Shown piece by piece: positions 36,201 to 49,255 of a DNA stretch of 64,000 nucleotides (position 1 is the stretch's first letter; every line of letters begins with the position of its first letter). Made by a program: the position numbers and the translations under genes. The notes under the pieces were generated by a model that saw nothing but the letters and a program-made list of their open reading frames with translations, was not told the origin of the DNA and searched no databases. Origin of the DNA: Escarpia spicata (lineage: Eukaryota > Annelida > Polychaeta > Sabellida > Siboglinidae); the NCBI GenBank assembly GCA_963995525.1, contig OZ023205.1:58450000-58513999 (forward strand), written 5' to 3'.

Positions 36201-37043
36201 GGCCCTCAGTGGTGGTAGATGTGTTTCTGTGTTCATGGCCCTCGGTGATGCTACACATGTGTTTCTGTGTTACAGGGCCCATAGTGATGCTAGATGTGTT
36301 TCTGTGTATTAGGGCCCTCAATGATGCTAAATGTGTGTATGTGTTTCAGTGTCCTCAGTGATGCTACATGTGTTTATGTGTTACAGGGCCCACAGTGATG
36401 CTTTATGTATTTCTGCATTACAGGGCCCTGAGTGTTGCTACATGTGTTTCTGTGTTACAGGACCCTGAGTGTTGCTACATGCTAGGTGTATGACTGCATT
36501 ACAAGACCCTCAGCTATGTGCTTCTGTGTTACAGGGCTCACAGCGATGCGATATGTATTTATGTGTTTCATGGCCCTCAATGATGCTGATTATGTGTCTG
36601 TGTTTTAAGGCCCTCATGATGCTAGGTGTGTTTCTGTGTTTCAGGGCCCTCAGTGCTGCAGTGACTATGCTGTGTCATTCCACTATATTCCTCCAAACCT
36701 GATGTACGTTCTGGAGTATCTCATCTACCACGTCAGACCATATGGACGACAGGCCAAACTGGCTCCACCCACCAGCCAAATACAGAGCCAGTCACATGAT
36801 ACTCAGTCACATGATGCTCAGTCAAGCAGTACTCAGTCACATATCATACCAACGAACCAGTTGAATGCACCTTCATCACTGATTGCTGATCTAAAAAGTC
36901 ATTCAGTGGTGGACCGTCTTTCTGGAGACCCAATAAAGAGCCGATCAAAGGTGATTCAAGAGAAACTGTCGGACATTACCAAAGCAAAACGTGAACCATC
37001 CTACTTGCTGACAAATAAAATTGAACAAGACAAAGATAATTAA
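27021..37043 (+). CDS. C1GALT1: Core 1 beta-1,3-galactosyltransferase (T-synthase), complete 3-exon gene
   Basis: Join 27021-27246, 31153-31835, 36645-37043; 435 residues. Golgi type II membrane enzyme that transfers galactose from UDP-Gal to GalNAc-O-Ser/Thr, making core 1 (T antigen) of mucin-type O-glycans. Visible: short cytosolic N-terminus, membrane anchor about residues 12-33, stem, then the GT31 catalytic domain with [11 protein letters not shown] (about 108-118), [10 protein letters not shown] (DxD-type metal/UDP site, D171-D173), [35 protein letters not shown] and ETFHPF. Exon 3 gives [14 protein letters not shown] and the [12 protein letters not shown] block, then a long S/Q/T-rich tail not found in the 363-residue human enzyme as I recall it. 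Phases are consistent (1 then 0). Animals need the chaperone COSMC for vertebrate T-synthase; none is seen here. Confidence 0.93.
27366..30482. mobile_element. 3.1-kb element with long inverted arms in C1GALT1 intron 1
   Basis: Ends AGGTACTTTTGCAGTTTAGG and its complement, flanked by ATAAAC on both sides (27360-27365 and 30483-30488). Inverted arms run roughly 27366-28200 and 29840-30482, near-identical for hundreds of bp. The left end is tandemly duplicated (27366-27556 and 27557-27750); an extra end fragment sits at 29630-29760. The central 1.6 kb is AT-rich with no transposase. The copied intron at 37900-37925 shows the unoccupied site with a single ATAAAC. Confidence 0.82.
28537..28552 (-). 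other. Histone-type 3' stem-loop match
   Basis: Minus strand reads GGTTCTTTTCAGAGCC: a 6-bp stem with one G-U pair around a TTTC loop, close to the metazoan histone mRNA terminator, with CAA before it and GACC after it. No histone coding sequence is seen upstream on that strand, so it may be a relic or chance. Confidence 0.3.
30489..31152. other. C1GALT1 intron 1, 3' part
   Basis: Unique-looking intronic DNA. The first 165 bp (30489-30650) is also present in the captured copy at 37920-38063. Otherwise nothing seen. Confidence 0.6.
31153..31835 (+). CDS. C1GALT1: C1GALT1 exon 2: most of the catalytic domain
   Basis: Acceptor attttacag (31151-31152), donor GAG|GTACTG (31836). Holds the HVKATW motif, the ADDDTY metal site, the [15 protein letters not shown] acceptor/donor pocket and the ETFHPF block in the order expected for GT31 core 1 synthases. 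Confidence 0.93.
31895..34195. repeat. About 31-bp minisatellite in C1GALT1 intron 2 (split in two blocks)
   Basis: Unit like ccaccaccagccaatcaccc plus atcctagcctgtca. Blocks 31895-32507 and 33997-34195 are interrupted by a transposon at 32508-33996; the array was continuous before that insertion. Confidence 0.88.
32508..33996. mobile_element. 1.5-kb element inserted in the minisatellite
   Basis: Inverted ends CAGGCCTTGACATTAA and CAGGGCTCGACATTAG, flanked by AGTCA on both sides (32503-32507 and 33997-34001). Subterminal regions carry actggcc/ggccagt motifs on both sides and a G run. No transposase recognised. A minus-strand fragment at about 32700-32625 reads like a spliced coiled-coil exon (see findings). 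Confidence 0.7.
34206..34440. repeat. Minisatellite carrying C1GALT1 exon 3 acceptor-like units, distal cluster
   Basis: About five copies of a unit like tgtttctgtgttacagggcc plus ctcagtgatgctacatg. Same repeat as 36173-36660, separated from it by 1.7 kb of inserted or diverged AT-rich DNA. Confidence 0.82.
34441..35459. other. C1GALT1 intron 2, AT-rich part
   Basis: No gene or delimited element recognised. Confidence 0.5.
35460..35828. repeat. Inverted relative of the AATGGCGGCCAT repeat
   Basis: Contains gggattccac, ctcattcagtgtgcccgcca and tggctgccatatta, matching the complement of units in the 14110-14640 array. Shows that the repeat is dispersed in the genome. Confidence 0.55.
35829..36110. 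repeat. AT-rich dispersed repeat fragment
   Basis: Contains atatacttatatagcgcc and aaggcgctttacatg, the same type of CTATATA/GCGCTTTA tail as the SINE at 9371. Probably a SINE tail or MITE remnant followed by AT-rich simple sequence. Confidence 0.4.
36173..36660. repeat. Minisatellite that includes the functional C1GALT1 exon 3 acceptor
   Basis: About 12 tandem copies of a roughly 40-bp unit: polypyrimidine-like tgtttctgtgttacag, then ggccctcagtgatgctacat. The last unit is the real exon boundary, tttcag|GGCCCTCAGTGCTGC. Most upstream copies keep the AG, so they are potential decoy acceptors. Confidence 0.88.
36645..37043 (+). CDS. C1GALT1: C1GALT1 exon 3: C-terminal block and variable tail
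   Basis: Acceptor tgtttcag (36643-36644), phase 0, stop TAA at 37041-37043. [14 protein letters not shown] is the conserved CCSD block that follows the YNYY motif. The last approximately 90 residues are low-complexity (repeated SQSHDTQ) and unlike vertebrate enzymes. The acceptor lies in a minisatellite. Confidence 0.9.
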   Translation, partial: GPQCCSDYAVSFHYIPPNLMYVLEYLIYHVRPYGRQAKLAPPTSQIQSQSHDTQSHDAQSSSTQSHIIPTNQLNAPSSLIADLKSHSVVDRLSGDPIKSRSKVIQEKLSDITKAKREPSYLLTNKIEQDKDN

Positions 37044-37463
37044 AATGTCAAGAACATTTAAAAGACAAATGTTTTTTATATAGTGTTATATACTTATGCA
37101 TTTATCGATTTGATTATGCAGTTGTTAGTCTGCATTGGTAGTTCACGTATGTTTAGTCCGTATCTTATATGGATTTAGCTGTAACATTATAAAGTAGATG
37201 CATTTAAAGACAAATATATATTTTGGTGTGTACAGATGTTACTTTTATAAGTACTATAATAATTATAGTATATAACTGTATTGTTAATATATAGGGAAAT
37301 TGAAAGTATTACGTCAACATGACTTGGTTCGAGATCAGTGAAAATATGAACTGATATATATATTGATTTATAAAGAGTCTGGAAGAGAGCCGTCTACTAA
37401 GAGATTGATTGTGTAGAATCAGACACCATATAATCATGGTGCTATCGTGATGCAAAATGGATA
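37044..37463. other. C1GALT1 3' UTR and flank
   Basis: AT-rich. No obvious strong polyadenylation signal can be singled out (aataaa occurs within the last codons at 37014). Nothing else seen. Confidence 0.45.
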
Positions 37464-38208
37464 CAGGTCAAAACAACGACAGATCCAAAACGGCGACACA
37501 CCAAAACGGCAGCGACAAGCCAAAATATATTGTTTTTGTACACAAATCAAAGACACCGGATCTGCCCAACGAAACAATACACTAAAATTACTAGGGCGTA
37601 ATGCCGTTCGCTACATCTACTCTACACGTATTCTGTGGGTTCCTTGTCACGTACATGATCCTGTCATGATCAGTGACAACCGCGGGCCGGCGCGGACACT
37701 TTGTGCCGCTTCACCCCCACACCCATGGCGAGAACGACGCCTTCGCTGGGCCGGATATCGCCCAGTCGTGGCAAGACGCTTCACACCACAGCCACACAGG
37801 TAAGCAGTAAGAGCGGTCACCCTGGTGGAATGGAGTCGGTCGTCACAGTCACCACAGCTTGTGAAGTAGTCGCCGATGTTAACATGGAGTTGTTGACAAT
37901 CGTGTCAATATTATAAACATGCCGTTTTCATAAAAATCTGAAGAACATTTGCGAACGATATCCATATTGTAACTCCTTATCACTTATTTGTCTCATGTTA
38001 TGCAATTAAATTGCCAGAAAAGTTAATTTTAGTGAAATACTTACACTTTCCGTACAAAAAATGCAGCGCTCCGTACTAAAGATACACCCAAGGACGGTTT
38101 ATTTAATAGTAAAGGAAGCAGTAACAGAGTGACGTTCGCCATTTAGTTTTATGTGTGTCACCGTTTTCTATATGTTTTGGTTGTCGCCGTTTTGGATTTG
38201 TCGCCCTG
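37464..38208. mobile_element. TA-flanked element carrying a captured piece of C1GALT1
   Basis: Inverted ends CAGGTCAAAACAACGACAGA and, reverse-complemented from the right, CAGGGCGACAAATCCAAAAC, both followed by AAAACGGCGAC motifs, and flanked by TA (37462-37463 and 38209-38210), as in Tc1/mariner-type insertions. The middle (about 37630-38063) is a copy of C1GALT1 exon 1 from the membrane anchor on, its donor site, and intron 1 sequence on both sides of the later 27366-30482 insertion. Confidence 0.72.
37630..37800 (+). pseudogene. Copy of C1GALT1 exon 1 inside the element
   Basis: Very similar to 27083-27246, with the donor CACACAG|GTAAGC intact. It lacks the start codon and the first 20 or so codons, has an extra tgat (frameshift) near 37668 and several substitutions. 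Not translatable as the original stem region, but it keeps a usable-looking 5' splice site. Confidence 0.85.
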
Positions 38209-38499
38209 TACCCTGCAGAATTACCATAAATGTGGTATCCACTCAGACTAGTGTGTGCCATGTTCTAGTTTTTATCAAGCAAAGCTTTATGTAAATATCA
38301 TAAATAGTACCAATCCACAATGCGGATGGTATATATGTAGTATATATTAAGTTTTTGTATATGTTCATTTTATTTCTGATATGTAATGTACCTCAGCACT
38401 ATATCAGTATGAGCTTGGTCAATAAAATCTACAGTAACCACCTAAAGTCAGAACTATGTACATATATACTTTAAAGATGCCATACAGCTGTGCTATTTG

Positions 38500-39372
38500 T
38501 CTACTCGTGTAGTCTACACCTGTATTGTCCATCCATGTGTCCTCTACCCCTGTGTAGTACACCCCTGTGTCCTCTACCCCTGTGCAGTCTACCCCTGTGT
38601 AGTCCACCCCTGTGTTCTTTATCCCTGTTTAGTCTACCCCTGTGTAGTCCACCCCTGTATTCTTTATCCCTGTTTAGTCCACCCCTGTATCCTCTACCTC
38701 TGTGTAGTCTACCCTGTGTCATCTTGCACTATGTCCTCTACCACTGTGTCCTCTACCCCTATGTAGTTTACCCCTGAGTCATCTACCACTGTGTAGTCTA
38801 TCCCTGTGTAGTCTACCCCTGTGTAGTCCACCCATATGCCTGCGTAGTTCAACCCTGTGTCCTCTACCCCTGTGTAGTACATCCCTATGTCCTATACCCG
38901 TGTAATTCACCCTATGTAATTTACCCCTGTGTACTCTATCCATGTTTAGTCCACCACTGTTTAGTCTACCCCCCTGTGTTATCCACCCCAATTGAGTCTA
39001 CCCCTGTTTAGTCTACTCCTGTGCCATCTACCCCTGCATCATCCACCCCTGTGTCCCCAACCCCTGTGTAGTCCACCCCATGTCCTCCACCCTTGTGTAA
39101 TTTATCCCTGTTTAGTACACTCCTGTTTAGTCTACCCAAATATCATTTACCCCTATGTAGTCCACCTCTGTATAATCTACCACTGTGTCATCTACCCCTG
39201 TGTAGTCTACCTCTGTGTCACATGCCCCTGTTTAGTCTACCTCTGTGTCATCTACTCCTGCGTCATCCACCCCTGTTTAGTCCACCATTGTGTAATCCAC
39301 TCATGTGTAGTCCACCCCTGTTTAGTCTACCCCTGTGTTATCTACCCTGTATAGTCCAACCCTGTGTACTCA
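38500..39372. repeat. Minisatellite, ctacccctgtgtagtc type
   Basis: About 870 bp of a short variable unit (roughly 15-16 bp, often paired as 30-32 bp) such as tctacccctgtgtagtccac. ORFs on both strands across it are repeat artefacts. Confidence 0.9.
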
Positions 39373-39375
39373 GCG

Positions 39376-39590
39376 AGTTTGGGGGGCTGAGGGGCACGTG
39401 CCCTTTCTAGACGTTTGGAATTTGGCGTGCCTCCATACCTTTTTTTGTATGGGCCCCCTGATCGTGCCCGTCCCCAGACGTTTTTATCCCCCCCCCCAAC
39501 CTTCCAATTTCATCAGTCGAGACGAAAAACTTTCAATAGCGCCCCCCCCCCCCCCCCCCCTCCCTTCCCGTGCATATGATTGTTAGGTTA
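39376..39590. repeat. Fragment of the CACGTGCCCC dispersed repeat
   Basis: ggggcacgtgccctttctag, agacgtttggaatttggcgt and poly-C tracts match the element at 45102-45420. Right boundary unclear because of the poly-C. Confidence 0.5.
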
Positions 39591-39889
39591 CATTTTACGT
39601 ATTACGCGCACATTATGTTTTACGTTCCAATTTACTGATTTACCCCATAAAAGGTAAGAATCTTGACATATGTGGGGTATTTTGAAAAGATATAGATCGT
39701 ACGTCCTACCTCAGGGGTCGTAGAGTAATCCCTGAAAGTTTGGCGCTCCAGGTTCAAGCCGTCTAATAAGAAAATGTTAACCTACCCGCATACGCAAGCT
39801 CGATTATAAGTAGATTAATAATCGTAAATACAGACTCTGTTGCTGAAATGAAATTAGACCCCTGCCGGCTTACGGTGACAGTTAAATCC

Positions 39890-40740
39890 CATTGGCTACA
39901 GTGCCAGACTCTCTTCCCTGCGAAGTCGAGCAGCGAGGAGGGAGTCAGCTAAGCAACACTATGATTGACTTGACCAAAGCCTCTGATACAGTCGGCGATA
40001 ATGATCAGTGGAAGATACAAGGCTCCCCGGAGAAATCCATCACCATGTTTCGGCATTTCCATTATATTATGACAATGCCGCATGCTTGCGCGTATCCTTG
40101 AAGGCGGAGAGACACCTGACTCGTTGCCAGTCGCCAACGGAGTCAAGCCAGGCTGCGTGGTGGTGCCAATCTTCTTTAGGATGATGTATCGCATGTGCTC
40201 ACTGACACTTTTAAGATTCGCCTACTTTGGCATCAGTCTCTCCCGTGGGCCTTTACACATCAGCGGTGACACAAAGGTAAGGATTGCCTAAGGAAATGTG
40301 GCCTTTGGCTTTGGCGGACAACGCAAACCAGATTGGAGTGTAGAGAAATAAATCTGCGGACAAAACTGAAAGTCTACAGAGACGTTACATAACTACATAC
40401 AATACGCGGGCGAGAAATGGACTGTGTAAGTACCGCCGTCAGGCCAAGAAGATAAACCACTACGAGCAGTCTACAGAAGCACTGGAGATCAGGTAGTGTG
40501 CCAGACACTGACGTGCTCGCCCAGTTTGGCGTGCCAAGTAGCTGGACCATGCTGAAGTAACCACAGCTGAACCGGGCTGGCAACCTGACCGGAATTCCAG
40601 ATACACCTCTGCTAAAGGTGGACTAACAACTGTGACCCGCACCCCCGGGAGCAAAATGAAGCGATACAGAGACACATTGAAGACATCCTTGAATAGCTTC
40701 ATCTATCCTGTGTCTTTGGTGAGGTTGAAATCGATCAGTA
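39890..40740 (+). pseudogene. Decayed non-LTR retrotransposon reverse transcriptase (3' half)
   Basis: Translating across frames gives MIDLTKASDTVGDND (RT palm block, normally DLTKAFDTV), ITMFRHFH, MLARILEGGE, VANGVKPGCVVVPIFF (normally GVKQGCVLAPTLF) and further on RTKLKVYRDV and the C-terminal KMKRYRDTLKTSLNSF. Many frameshifts and stops. The catalytic YADD-type box is not recognisable. Likely the same broad family as 48780-49030. Confidence 0.7.
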
Positions 40741-40759
40741 TGACGTAGCGGAATAATAA

Positions 40760-42510
40760 CGGCGGCGCGTACTTTGAACGTAGACGTATTGCTGAAGCCG
40801 AGAGGAACCGCGATGTGAGGAGGTCCACCAACATCTTTTTTGAAGCACATACTGGGAATAAAAATCACGAGTGTACCAACTCAAAATAGTTTTTCGGGGT
40901 AGTACAGATGGAGTGCAATAAAACAGATGCAGGTAAAACGATGATATACAAAGTTTCTTACACCATTTCAATATGACAGCAATGACAGTAAGAGGGCATC
41001 CCACAGGTAACGCGTAAATTTCGCAATATTTGAAGCAACGTGTGGAAACAGTTATGAATCTACCTAATCAAAATCGGTTTATGGAGTTAGCAGAGATGTA
41101 GCTCAAAACATGTAGAAGCAGACAAAACAAAACGACACCAAGTTTGTTACATGTTTACAATGATAGCATAGGTAGGGAAGTGCATACGAACGCGAAAGTA
41201 TCACAATTACTTGAAACAACCTGGGAATAAAAGTTATGAGTCTACCAACTAAATATGGTTTGGGGTATTAGAGGTGGAGTACAATTAAACAAATCCCGTT
41301 AAAACGATGGTATACCCAGTTTGAGACATTATTCCTGCATGATAACGCGTACAATGAGAGGACATCCCACCGTCAACGCGTACATTTCGCAATATTTGAA
41401 AGTATGTGGGAAAAACAAAGATGAACTTACCGAATAAAAATTGAATTACGGAGTTGTTAGACGCGTAGTTCAATAAAACAGAAGCAGACAAAGTGATGCG
41501 ATACCAAGTTTATTACGAGTTTACAACAGTTGTTGTTGTTCGTCCTTCGCGAAGCGAAGAAGATCACATTTCATCATCGCCAACTGTAAGTGTGATTTTG
41601 GCGACTCTCGTTTCGCTTTCTTTTGGCATCTTCAACTCGTTTTTGTCCATAGGTCACAGCACCCGCATTTGTTTCGCTGCGCCAAGTTTTCCACTCACAG
41701 GCCGTTCTCTCCCACCAGCCATGGTCCATATTGAAGTTCTCGAGGGCTGTCTTTTACAACGACTCGTTTGCCCTCCGCGAGAGCGGGTGCCGTTTGTCAG
41801 CTCACAATAGAGCACCTTCTCTGGCAGACGTGTGTGTGTGGCATTCTGACCATATGGCCATGTGGTCAGAATGCTAGACACTTTTGGCATTATAATGGTA
41901 TCAGGCACAGTGAAATGCTACGAGCGCGAAAATATCACCATCAATTTCTTGAAATATACTAGGAATAAAACTTATGAGTGTATCAAGTCAAAGTTGGCTT
42001 TTAGGGGTAGTAGATATGGAGTGGAATAACATCAGCTGCAGGAAAAACGATTATATACCAAGTTTGATACTTTATTACAGTACCGAATCAAAACTGGTTT
42101 GTTGAATTACCAGATATGTAGTTCAATAAAACAGAAGCAAACAAAAAAATACCATCTCAAGTTCATTACATCTTTATAAAAGTAGCAGGCACAGCAACGT
42201 GAAAATATCACAATTGCTTGAAACAACGTGGGAATAAAGTTATGAACCTACCTAATAAAATTGGATTATGGAGTTAGGCCTACTAGATATGTAGAACAAC
42301 CAATTAGAAGCAGACAAAACAATACGGTATCGATAATACATGATTATAATGGTTACAAGGGTAGTAAGGTGCATACGAACGCGAAAATATCACAGTCTCT
42401 TAAAGCAATGTCAGAGGCATAGTGGGAATAACAGTTACGTCAACATATAAAAAAAAATGTGAGGTAATAGAGATCAGATTCAGGTAAAATGCTAATATAC
42501 CAAGTTTTAT
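40760..42510. repeat. Roughly 185-bp tandem satellite
   Basis: The segment gggaataaaagttatgag followed by tctacctaat and ggagttagtagatatgtag recurs at about 40855, 41044, 41222, 41407, 41951, 42230 and 42421, spacing about 178-191 bp apart from the interruption. Units share cgcgaaaatatcacaatt and aacagaagcagacaaaac. Interrupted by unrelated DNA at about 41520-41900. Confidence 0.8.
41520..41900. other. Insertion within the satellite
   Basis: GC-richer segment beginning tgttgttcgtccttcgcgaa and ending in a short palindrome tctgaccatatggcc plus atgtggtcaga (41848-41873). Possibly a mobile-element end; no coding sequence recognised. Confidence 0.4.
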
Positions 42511-43012
42511 TCATTTGTTAAGTTTCATTAAAAAGTATGTTACGTATGCCCAAAATGGCAGCCTTGAAGGAGTCCATCTTGCAGTTGAAGTTCAAGACCG
42601 GCTAGTATTTGATTTCAGTAACGGTGCCGTTGAGTTTCTTGACGAGTATCTTTCCGTTGGCTATCCAGCAATCTTCAATCTCTTTTCTTTCTTCAATTTT
42701 CGGTTTTCGTAAGCGAGAGTTGCTCTCCGAGCCGTCAAATCTTCGTTGACGTATATGGGGTTCGGATGATGATTGTTCAAAAATCTTCTTTTTAGGAACA
42801 CCTGGTATTTCACCTGTTCTTGTTTAAAGCGAACAATGGTAACGCAATTTGAGCCTCAAGGGGTGCAGTTGAAGCATTTTGTTGAGCCTCAAGGGGGTGC
42901 AATTGAAGCATTTTGTTTAGCCTCAGGGGGGTGCAGTTGAAGGATTATGGTGAACCTCCGAGAATGACGGGTGACTGCACCCGCATTGGCCAAGTACTAG
43001 ATCCGTCCCTGG
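42511..43012. other. Intergenic, no gene
   Basis: Contains three copies of a cctcaaggggtgcagttgaa-type unit at 42850-42960. Nothing else seen. Confidence 0.5.
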
Positions 43013-43018
43013 TGTGTG

Positions 43019-43058
<40 letters not shown>

Positions 43059-43140
43059 TGTGTCTGTGTGTGTTTGATTCGGCGCGCGTGCATACGTGTG
43101 TATGTGTGCGTGCGTGTTTGTGGGCGCACACGTGTGTATA
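43013..43140. repeat. GCGT/GT-rich simple repeat
   Basis: Run of gcgt at 43019-43060 followed by degenerate gtgtgcgt. ORFs through it are artefacts. Confidence 0.9.
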
Positions 43141-43838
43141 TGCACGTTGGTTCAAACGTGTCTCTGTGGGAATGTATGAATTATTATACACTGGCGAGGA
43201 GAAGGCACTTTCTCAACGTGTCGACTGTTGGCTAGCTGTTGTGTTTGTGTGCATTTGTTACACAATCTGTCGGCGCTTTATAAAAAATTGTTCATCTCGG
43301 GAACCTTCCACTGTACGTCTACACGTGCTCCTGCCAACGTGTTCCACGAACCAGAAGTGACCTTCGTCTCCTCTCAGAAGTAGTTTCTGAGTCGTGCACA
43401 CCTGTTACTTAGCGGTAAGTGCTGTTTCTGGCGGTTAGTACGGCGGGCAGTGCGGTCAAACAATCTGCTGCTCTTAGCGCGGTCAAAGTCGTCATTAGTC
43501 TGCCGTGGCCATAGCATTGATCAGCCGTTTTCCATATGGGTCTTTCTTTCATCAGGGATGAACAGTCAACCACCTCAACATCGAGGTGTTCACAGACTAG
43601 CTTAGTGTATGTCTTCGACACGAGGCATGGTTGACATTACTAGGGCTGACGGACATTAATGGGGATGGCTGACAATGCCTCACACCGTTGTAGGCGACTG
43701 GAATCACACTGGGACTGAGTGTCTTTAATCAGAAACATTACATTAGATTTCCATACACACAACCATTATTTTGTATACAATGTGCTAAGAAGCGGTAACG
43801 ACGCCATTGGTGTAAAAGTATATGCATTGGCGCGTGAT

Positions 43839-46504
<2,666 letters not shown>

Positions 46505-46752
46505 GTTGCGACGGTCTTATTGTTTTATGTCGTGACGTCACGTCTTACGTAGTCATCGCACGTGTCTGTGACAACATTACACGTCATAAGTTCCGGTGGC
46601 ATTTCCCTCGGCAATATCCCGCGGTGTCTTTAGCCCTCACTAACGTATCCCTTGAACGCGGGACGTTCATGCGAGTGCCATGTCCGCTGTCAGTCTGCGC
46701 TGGTTTGGTATGTCGCCTATGCAGCGTAGCATGGCTGGTAGATTTAATGCCG

Positions 46753-47036
46753 GGATACACTGACGCTTTTTCGCCCAACCCAACCAGACCAGTCGGTGTT
46801 AGCTTAGTCGGGTCGATTTCAGTCGGCTAGTGTATCCACGCGTCCAATTATAATCGAGGCTAGTCGGTGTCAAGCTTACGTAGTTGAAAGAAAGTTATCT
46901 AGCTTACGTGATTGTGACATTACGTTAGCTTCGAATCCGATCCAGTCAGATTCAGTCGGTGTAGTATACACTGCAGTCGGTGTGAGTCTGCTCTTGTCTT
47001 GACGGGTCTGGTCGGATGAAAAGTGCCAGTGTATCC
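46753..47036. mobile_element. Foldback MITE upstream of the FReD gene
   Basis: GGATACACTGACGCTTTTTC at the left and the complement GGATACACTGGCACTTTTCA at the right, followed on both sides by accagacc motifs. Interior has several agtcggtgt copies. No target duplication identified. Confidence 0.6.
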
Positions 47037-47946
47037 TAGGTTTTACACTGGTCCACTCGATGGTGCGGTCATTTCAGTTTACCTTCTGGCGACCCCGTCT
47101 TGTCTTGCTCTCTAGGGTGCCTTGTATTATGTTTTTGAAATGTTGTGGCGCGTGACAAGGTATAACCAGAAGAGCTAGCGCCGTTTTACTGTTGACAGCA
47201 ACCGATCTTGCTTTAGAACTAGAGAGTTAACTTGCTCTCTCACGTATTCGTTAGTTTTTTGTGTGTGTATACAACGAAGATGAGTAATCTGAAGCAGTTT
47301 ATTCCAGATGCTTAGACTTGCTGTTTCTGTTGTCAAAGTTCATCTCTCGTCATCGTCGAGGAGGTGCTCTGGTGCACTTTAGTTTGACTGGGAAGTTGAT
47401 GTCTGCCTGACGGTGACAATCTTTGTATTGACTTAATATGTTAAGGTGCTACCTTTGCTTAAGGTTCACCCAATACACTTGACTGAATCTGCTTCCTCAA
47501 AGTTCCAACGGTTCATCATATGTCAGTGGAGATATTATGGTTGGTATTGTTGACATGCAAATTAGGATGGTAGGGGACTGAAGACATATAACTGGTTGCC
47601 TGATTCATAGAGTGACAAGGTACAGCGGTTATAGGAGTGCCTGTGTGTGTAGGACTTCCCAGTCCTACTCTTTGGCAAAGACATTTGTTATCATTCAAAT
47701 GGGATTAAGTTACATAAAGTGGAAGAATCCACCGCTTCTGCTGCAGCCCAAGAGGTGACAGGGCAACAAAAATGTCATCATTTACAATATGCTTGATGGC
47801 TAATGCCTGGTAATATATCAACACAAGGATAGAACATTATGGTTGCCCTGCAAGATGATTAGTTACTGGACTAAGTTCAAGTTGCACGTTGCGGCCAAAG
47901 CAGTTTATCTAGTCGATTTTCCACTGGCTAGTCGGAACTTCGTATC
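47037..47946. other. Intergenic, upstream of putative plus-strand exon
   Basis: No gene or repeat recognised. Confidence 0.45.
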
Positions 47947-48084
47947 ATGAATTTATTAAGTTTAGTAAGCGACAACGGTACACATGACACGGACATTTTT
48001 GATGAAGCTCACTCGACGCCGCCGCGGTACGGATTTGTTGTGAAGTTATTGGTTGAACGCCAGCGCCTCATTATCCATGTTAAG
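47947..48084 (+). CDS. Putative first coding exon of an unidentified plus-strand gene
   Basis: ATG at 47947 opens 46 codons (MNLLSLVSDNGTHDTDIFDE to RQRLIIHVK) ending at AAG|GTATGA, a reasonable donor, phase 0. Composition looks protein-like, with no low complexity. I recognise no family, and no downstream exon in matching phase was found with certainty. Could be a chance ORF. Confidence 0.35.
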
Positions 48085-48429
48085 GTATGAATGTTTATTG
48101 TTTCATCGGAGTAAGTGACTAAGTGTTGGTATTTGTCATGTTGCTTGTCTGTATGTTTGGGAGATGTACCATGGGAAATATGGCGGCTTTAGGTGGATAT
48201 TATGTAGGGGTTTTACGGGTTCGTGTCTATCTGGTATTGTGTCGTTCGTCTCTTAGTTTGACGGCTTCTATGAACGTTTTTGTTGAACTGGCAGCTACAT
48301 CGGTCAGTAAACTTGGTTGTCATGTCGTCATTCGGTTTAAACGAGTTGGGTTTGAGAAACCAACACAATGCATCATTGCGATGGAATCATGCGTTGCACG
48401 AATATTGGACACTCTCGTTTATTGTACAC

Positions 48430-48432
48430 TAC

Positions 48433-48501
<69 letters not shown>
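48430..48501. repeat. (TA)n microsatellite
   Basis: About 70 bp of at dinucleotides. Confidence 0.98.
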
Positions 48502-48504
<3 letters not shown>

Positions 48505-48779
48505 GCTCATTGCTTGCTTGGATGCCGGATGGCCCCCTCCAATACAAAATCCTGCCTACGCCACTGATTCCACCTGCCGCCATTTCGAAACTTATGCAGT
48601 TTTGTTCACCTCACCTTTCCTGTGTCTTTCGGAAGATACATTAAAAACCGTTTGTTCCTTCTATCTGGTGTCTACGCCAGGGGAAGTAAAATATCCCACA
48701 CAGAGGATTGTTTTTGAGACCCCTATGTAGTTCCTGCCCCCATGTGGATCGGTCTCCAGCAAGCTCCTCCCACTTGTCA

Positions 48780-49030
48780 ACACCCAAGTTCCGTCAAGTC
48801 TCGCTTGCATACTAACCTTGAAGCGCAAATGGGGACGTCCCTGACGTGGGCCAGGCGCACCGTCTTCGCTTTTAGGCGAGACAAGTCGAATAGTTTTCCG
48901 TCAGATCTCGTGTGCATGTACACTCCCTCTGTCGAAGATCCAAAGGCGTGCTTCAGCATAAGGACAAAGAATATCCCAAAGAGGGTTGGGGCGAGAACGC
49001 ATCCCTGTTTGACGCCACTGGTAACACTAA
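48780..49030 (-). pseudogene. Reverse transcriptase fragment of a non-LTR retrotransposon
   Basis: Minus strand reads VTSGVKQGCVLAPTLFGIFF, the conserved RT block, then GVYMHTRSDGKLFDLSRLKA. Intact over about 80 codons but lacking both ends. On the same strand at about 49220 a FADAADLMRDRE stretch resembles a YADD-box region, but it is in the wrong order, so the copy is rearranged or composite. Confidence 0.75.
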
Positions 49031-49255
49031 AAGTATAGGCAGTGTATTAGTGTACATACACTGCGTCATTGGACCCACTGGGTCCTATATGAATGGATAT
49101 ACATTACGTTTCTCTTAGTTGGCTTCCATCCCACAAGATTTTGCTCTTTCTGCCACTCCGATGCTAAGGTCTCCCTGTCTCTCATGAGGTCAGCAGCGTC
49201 TGCAAAATGGTGATTACAAATGGGCCTTCCCCAGTAGTGGTGAAGCCTTCTGTGT

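Noticed and set aside
37447..37803. 118-residue ORF reading across the captured C1GALT1 exon
   Set aside because: The frame differs from the parental protein after an insertion; not a gene product by any evidence here.
38490..39410. Pro/Leu/Cys-rich ORFs on both strands
   Set aside because: Minisatellite translation artefacts.
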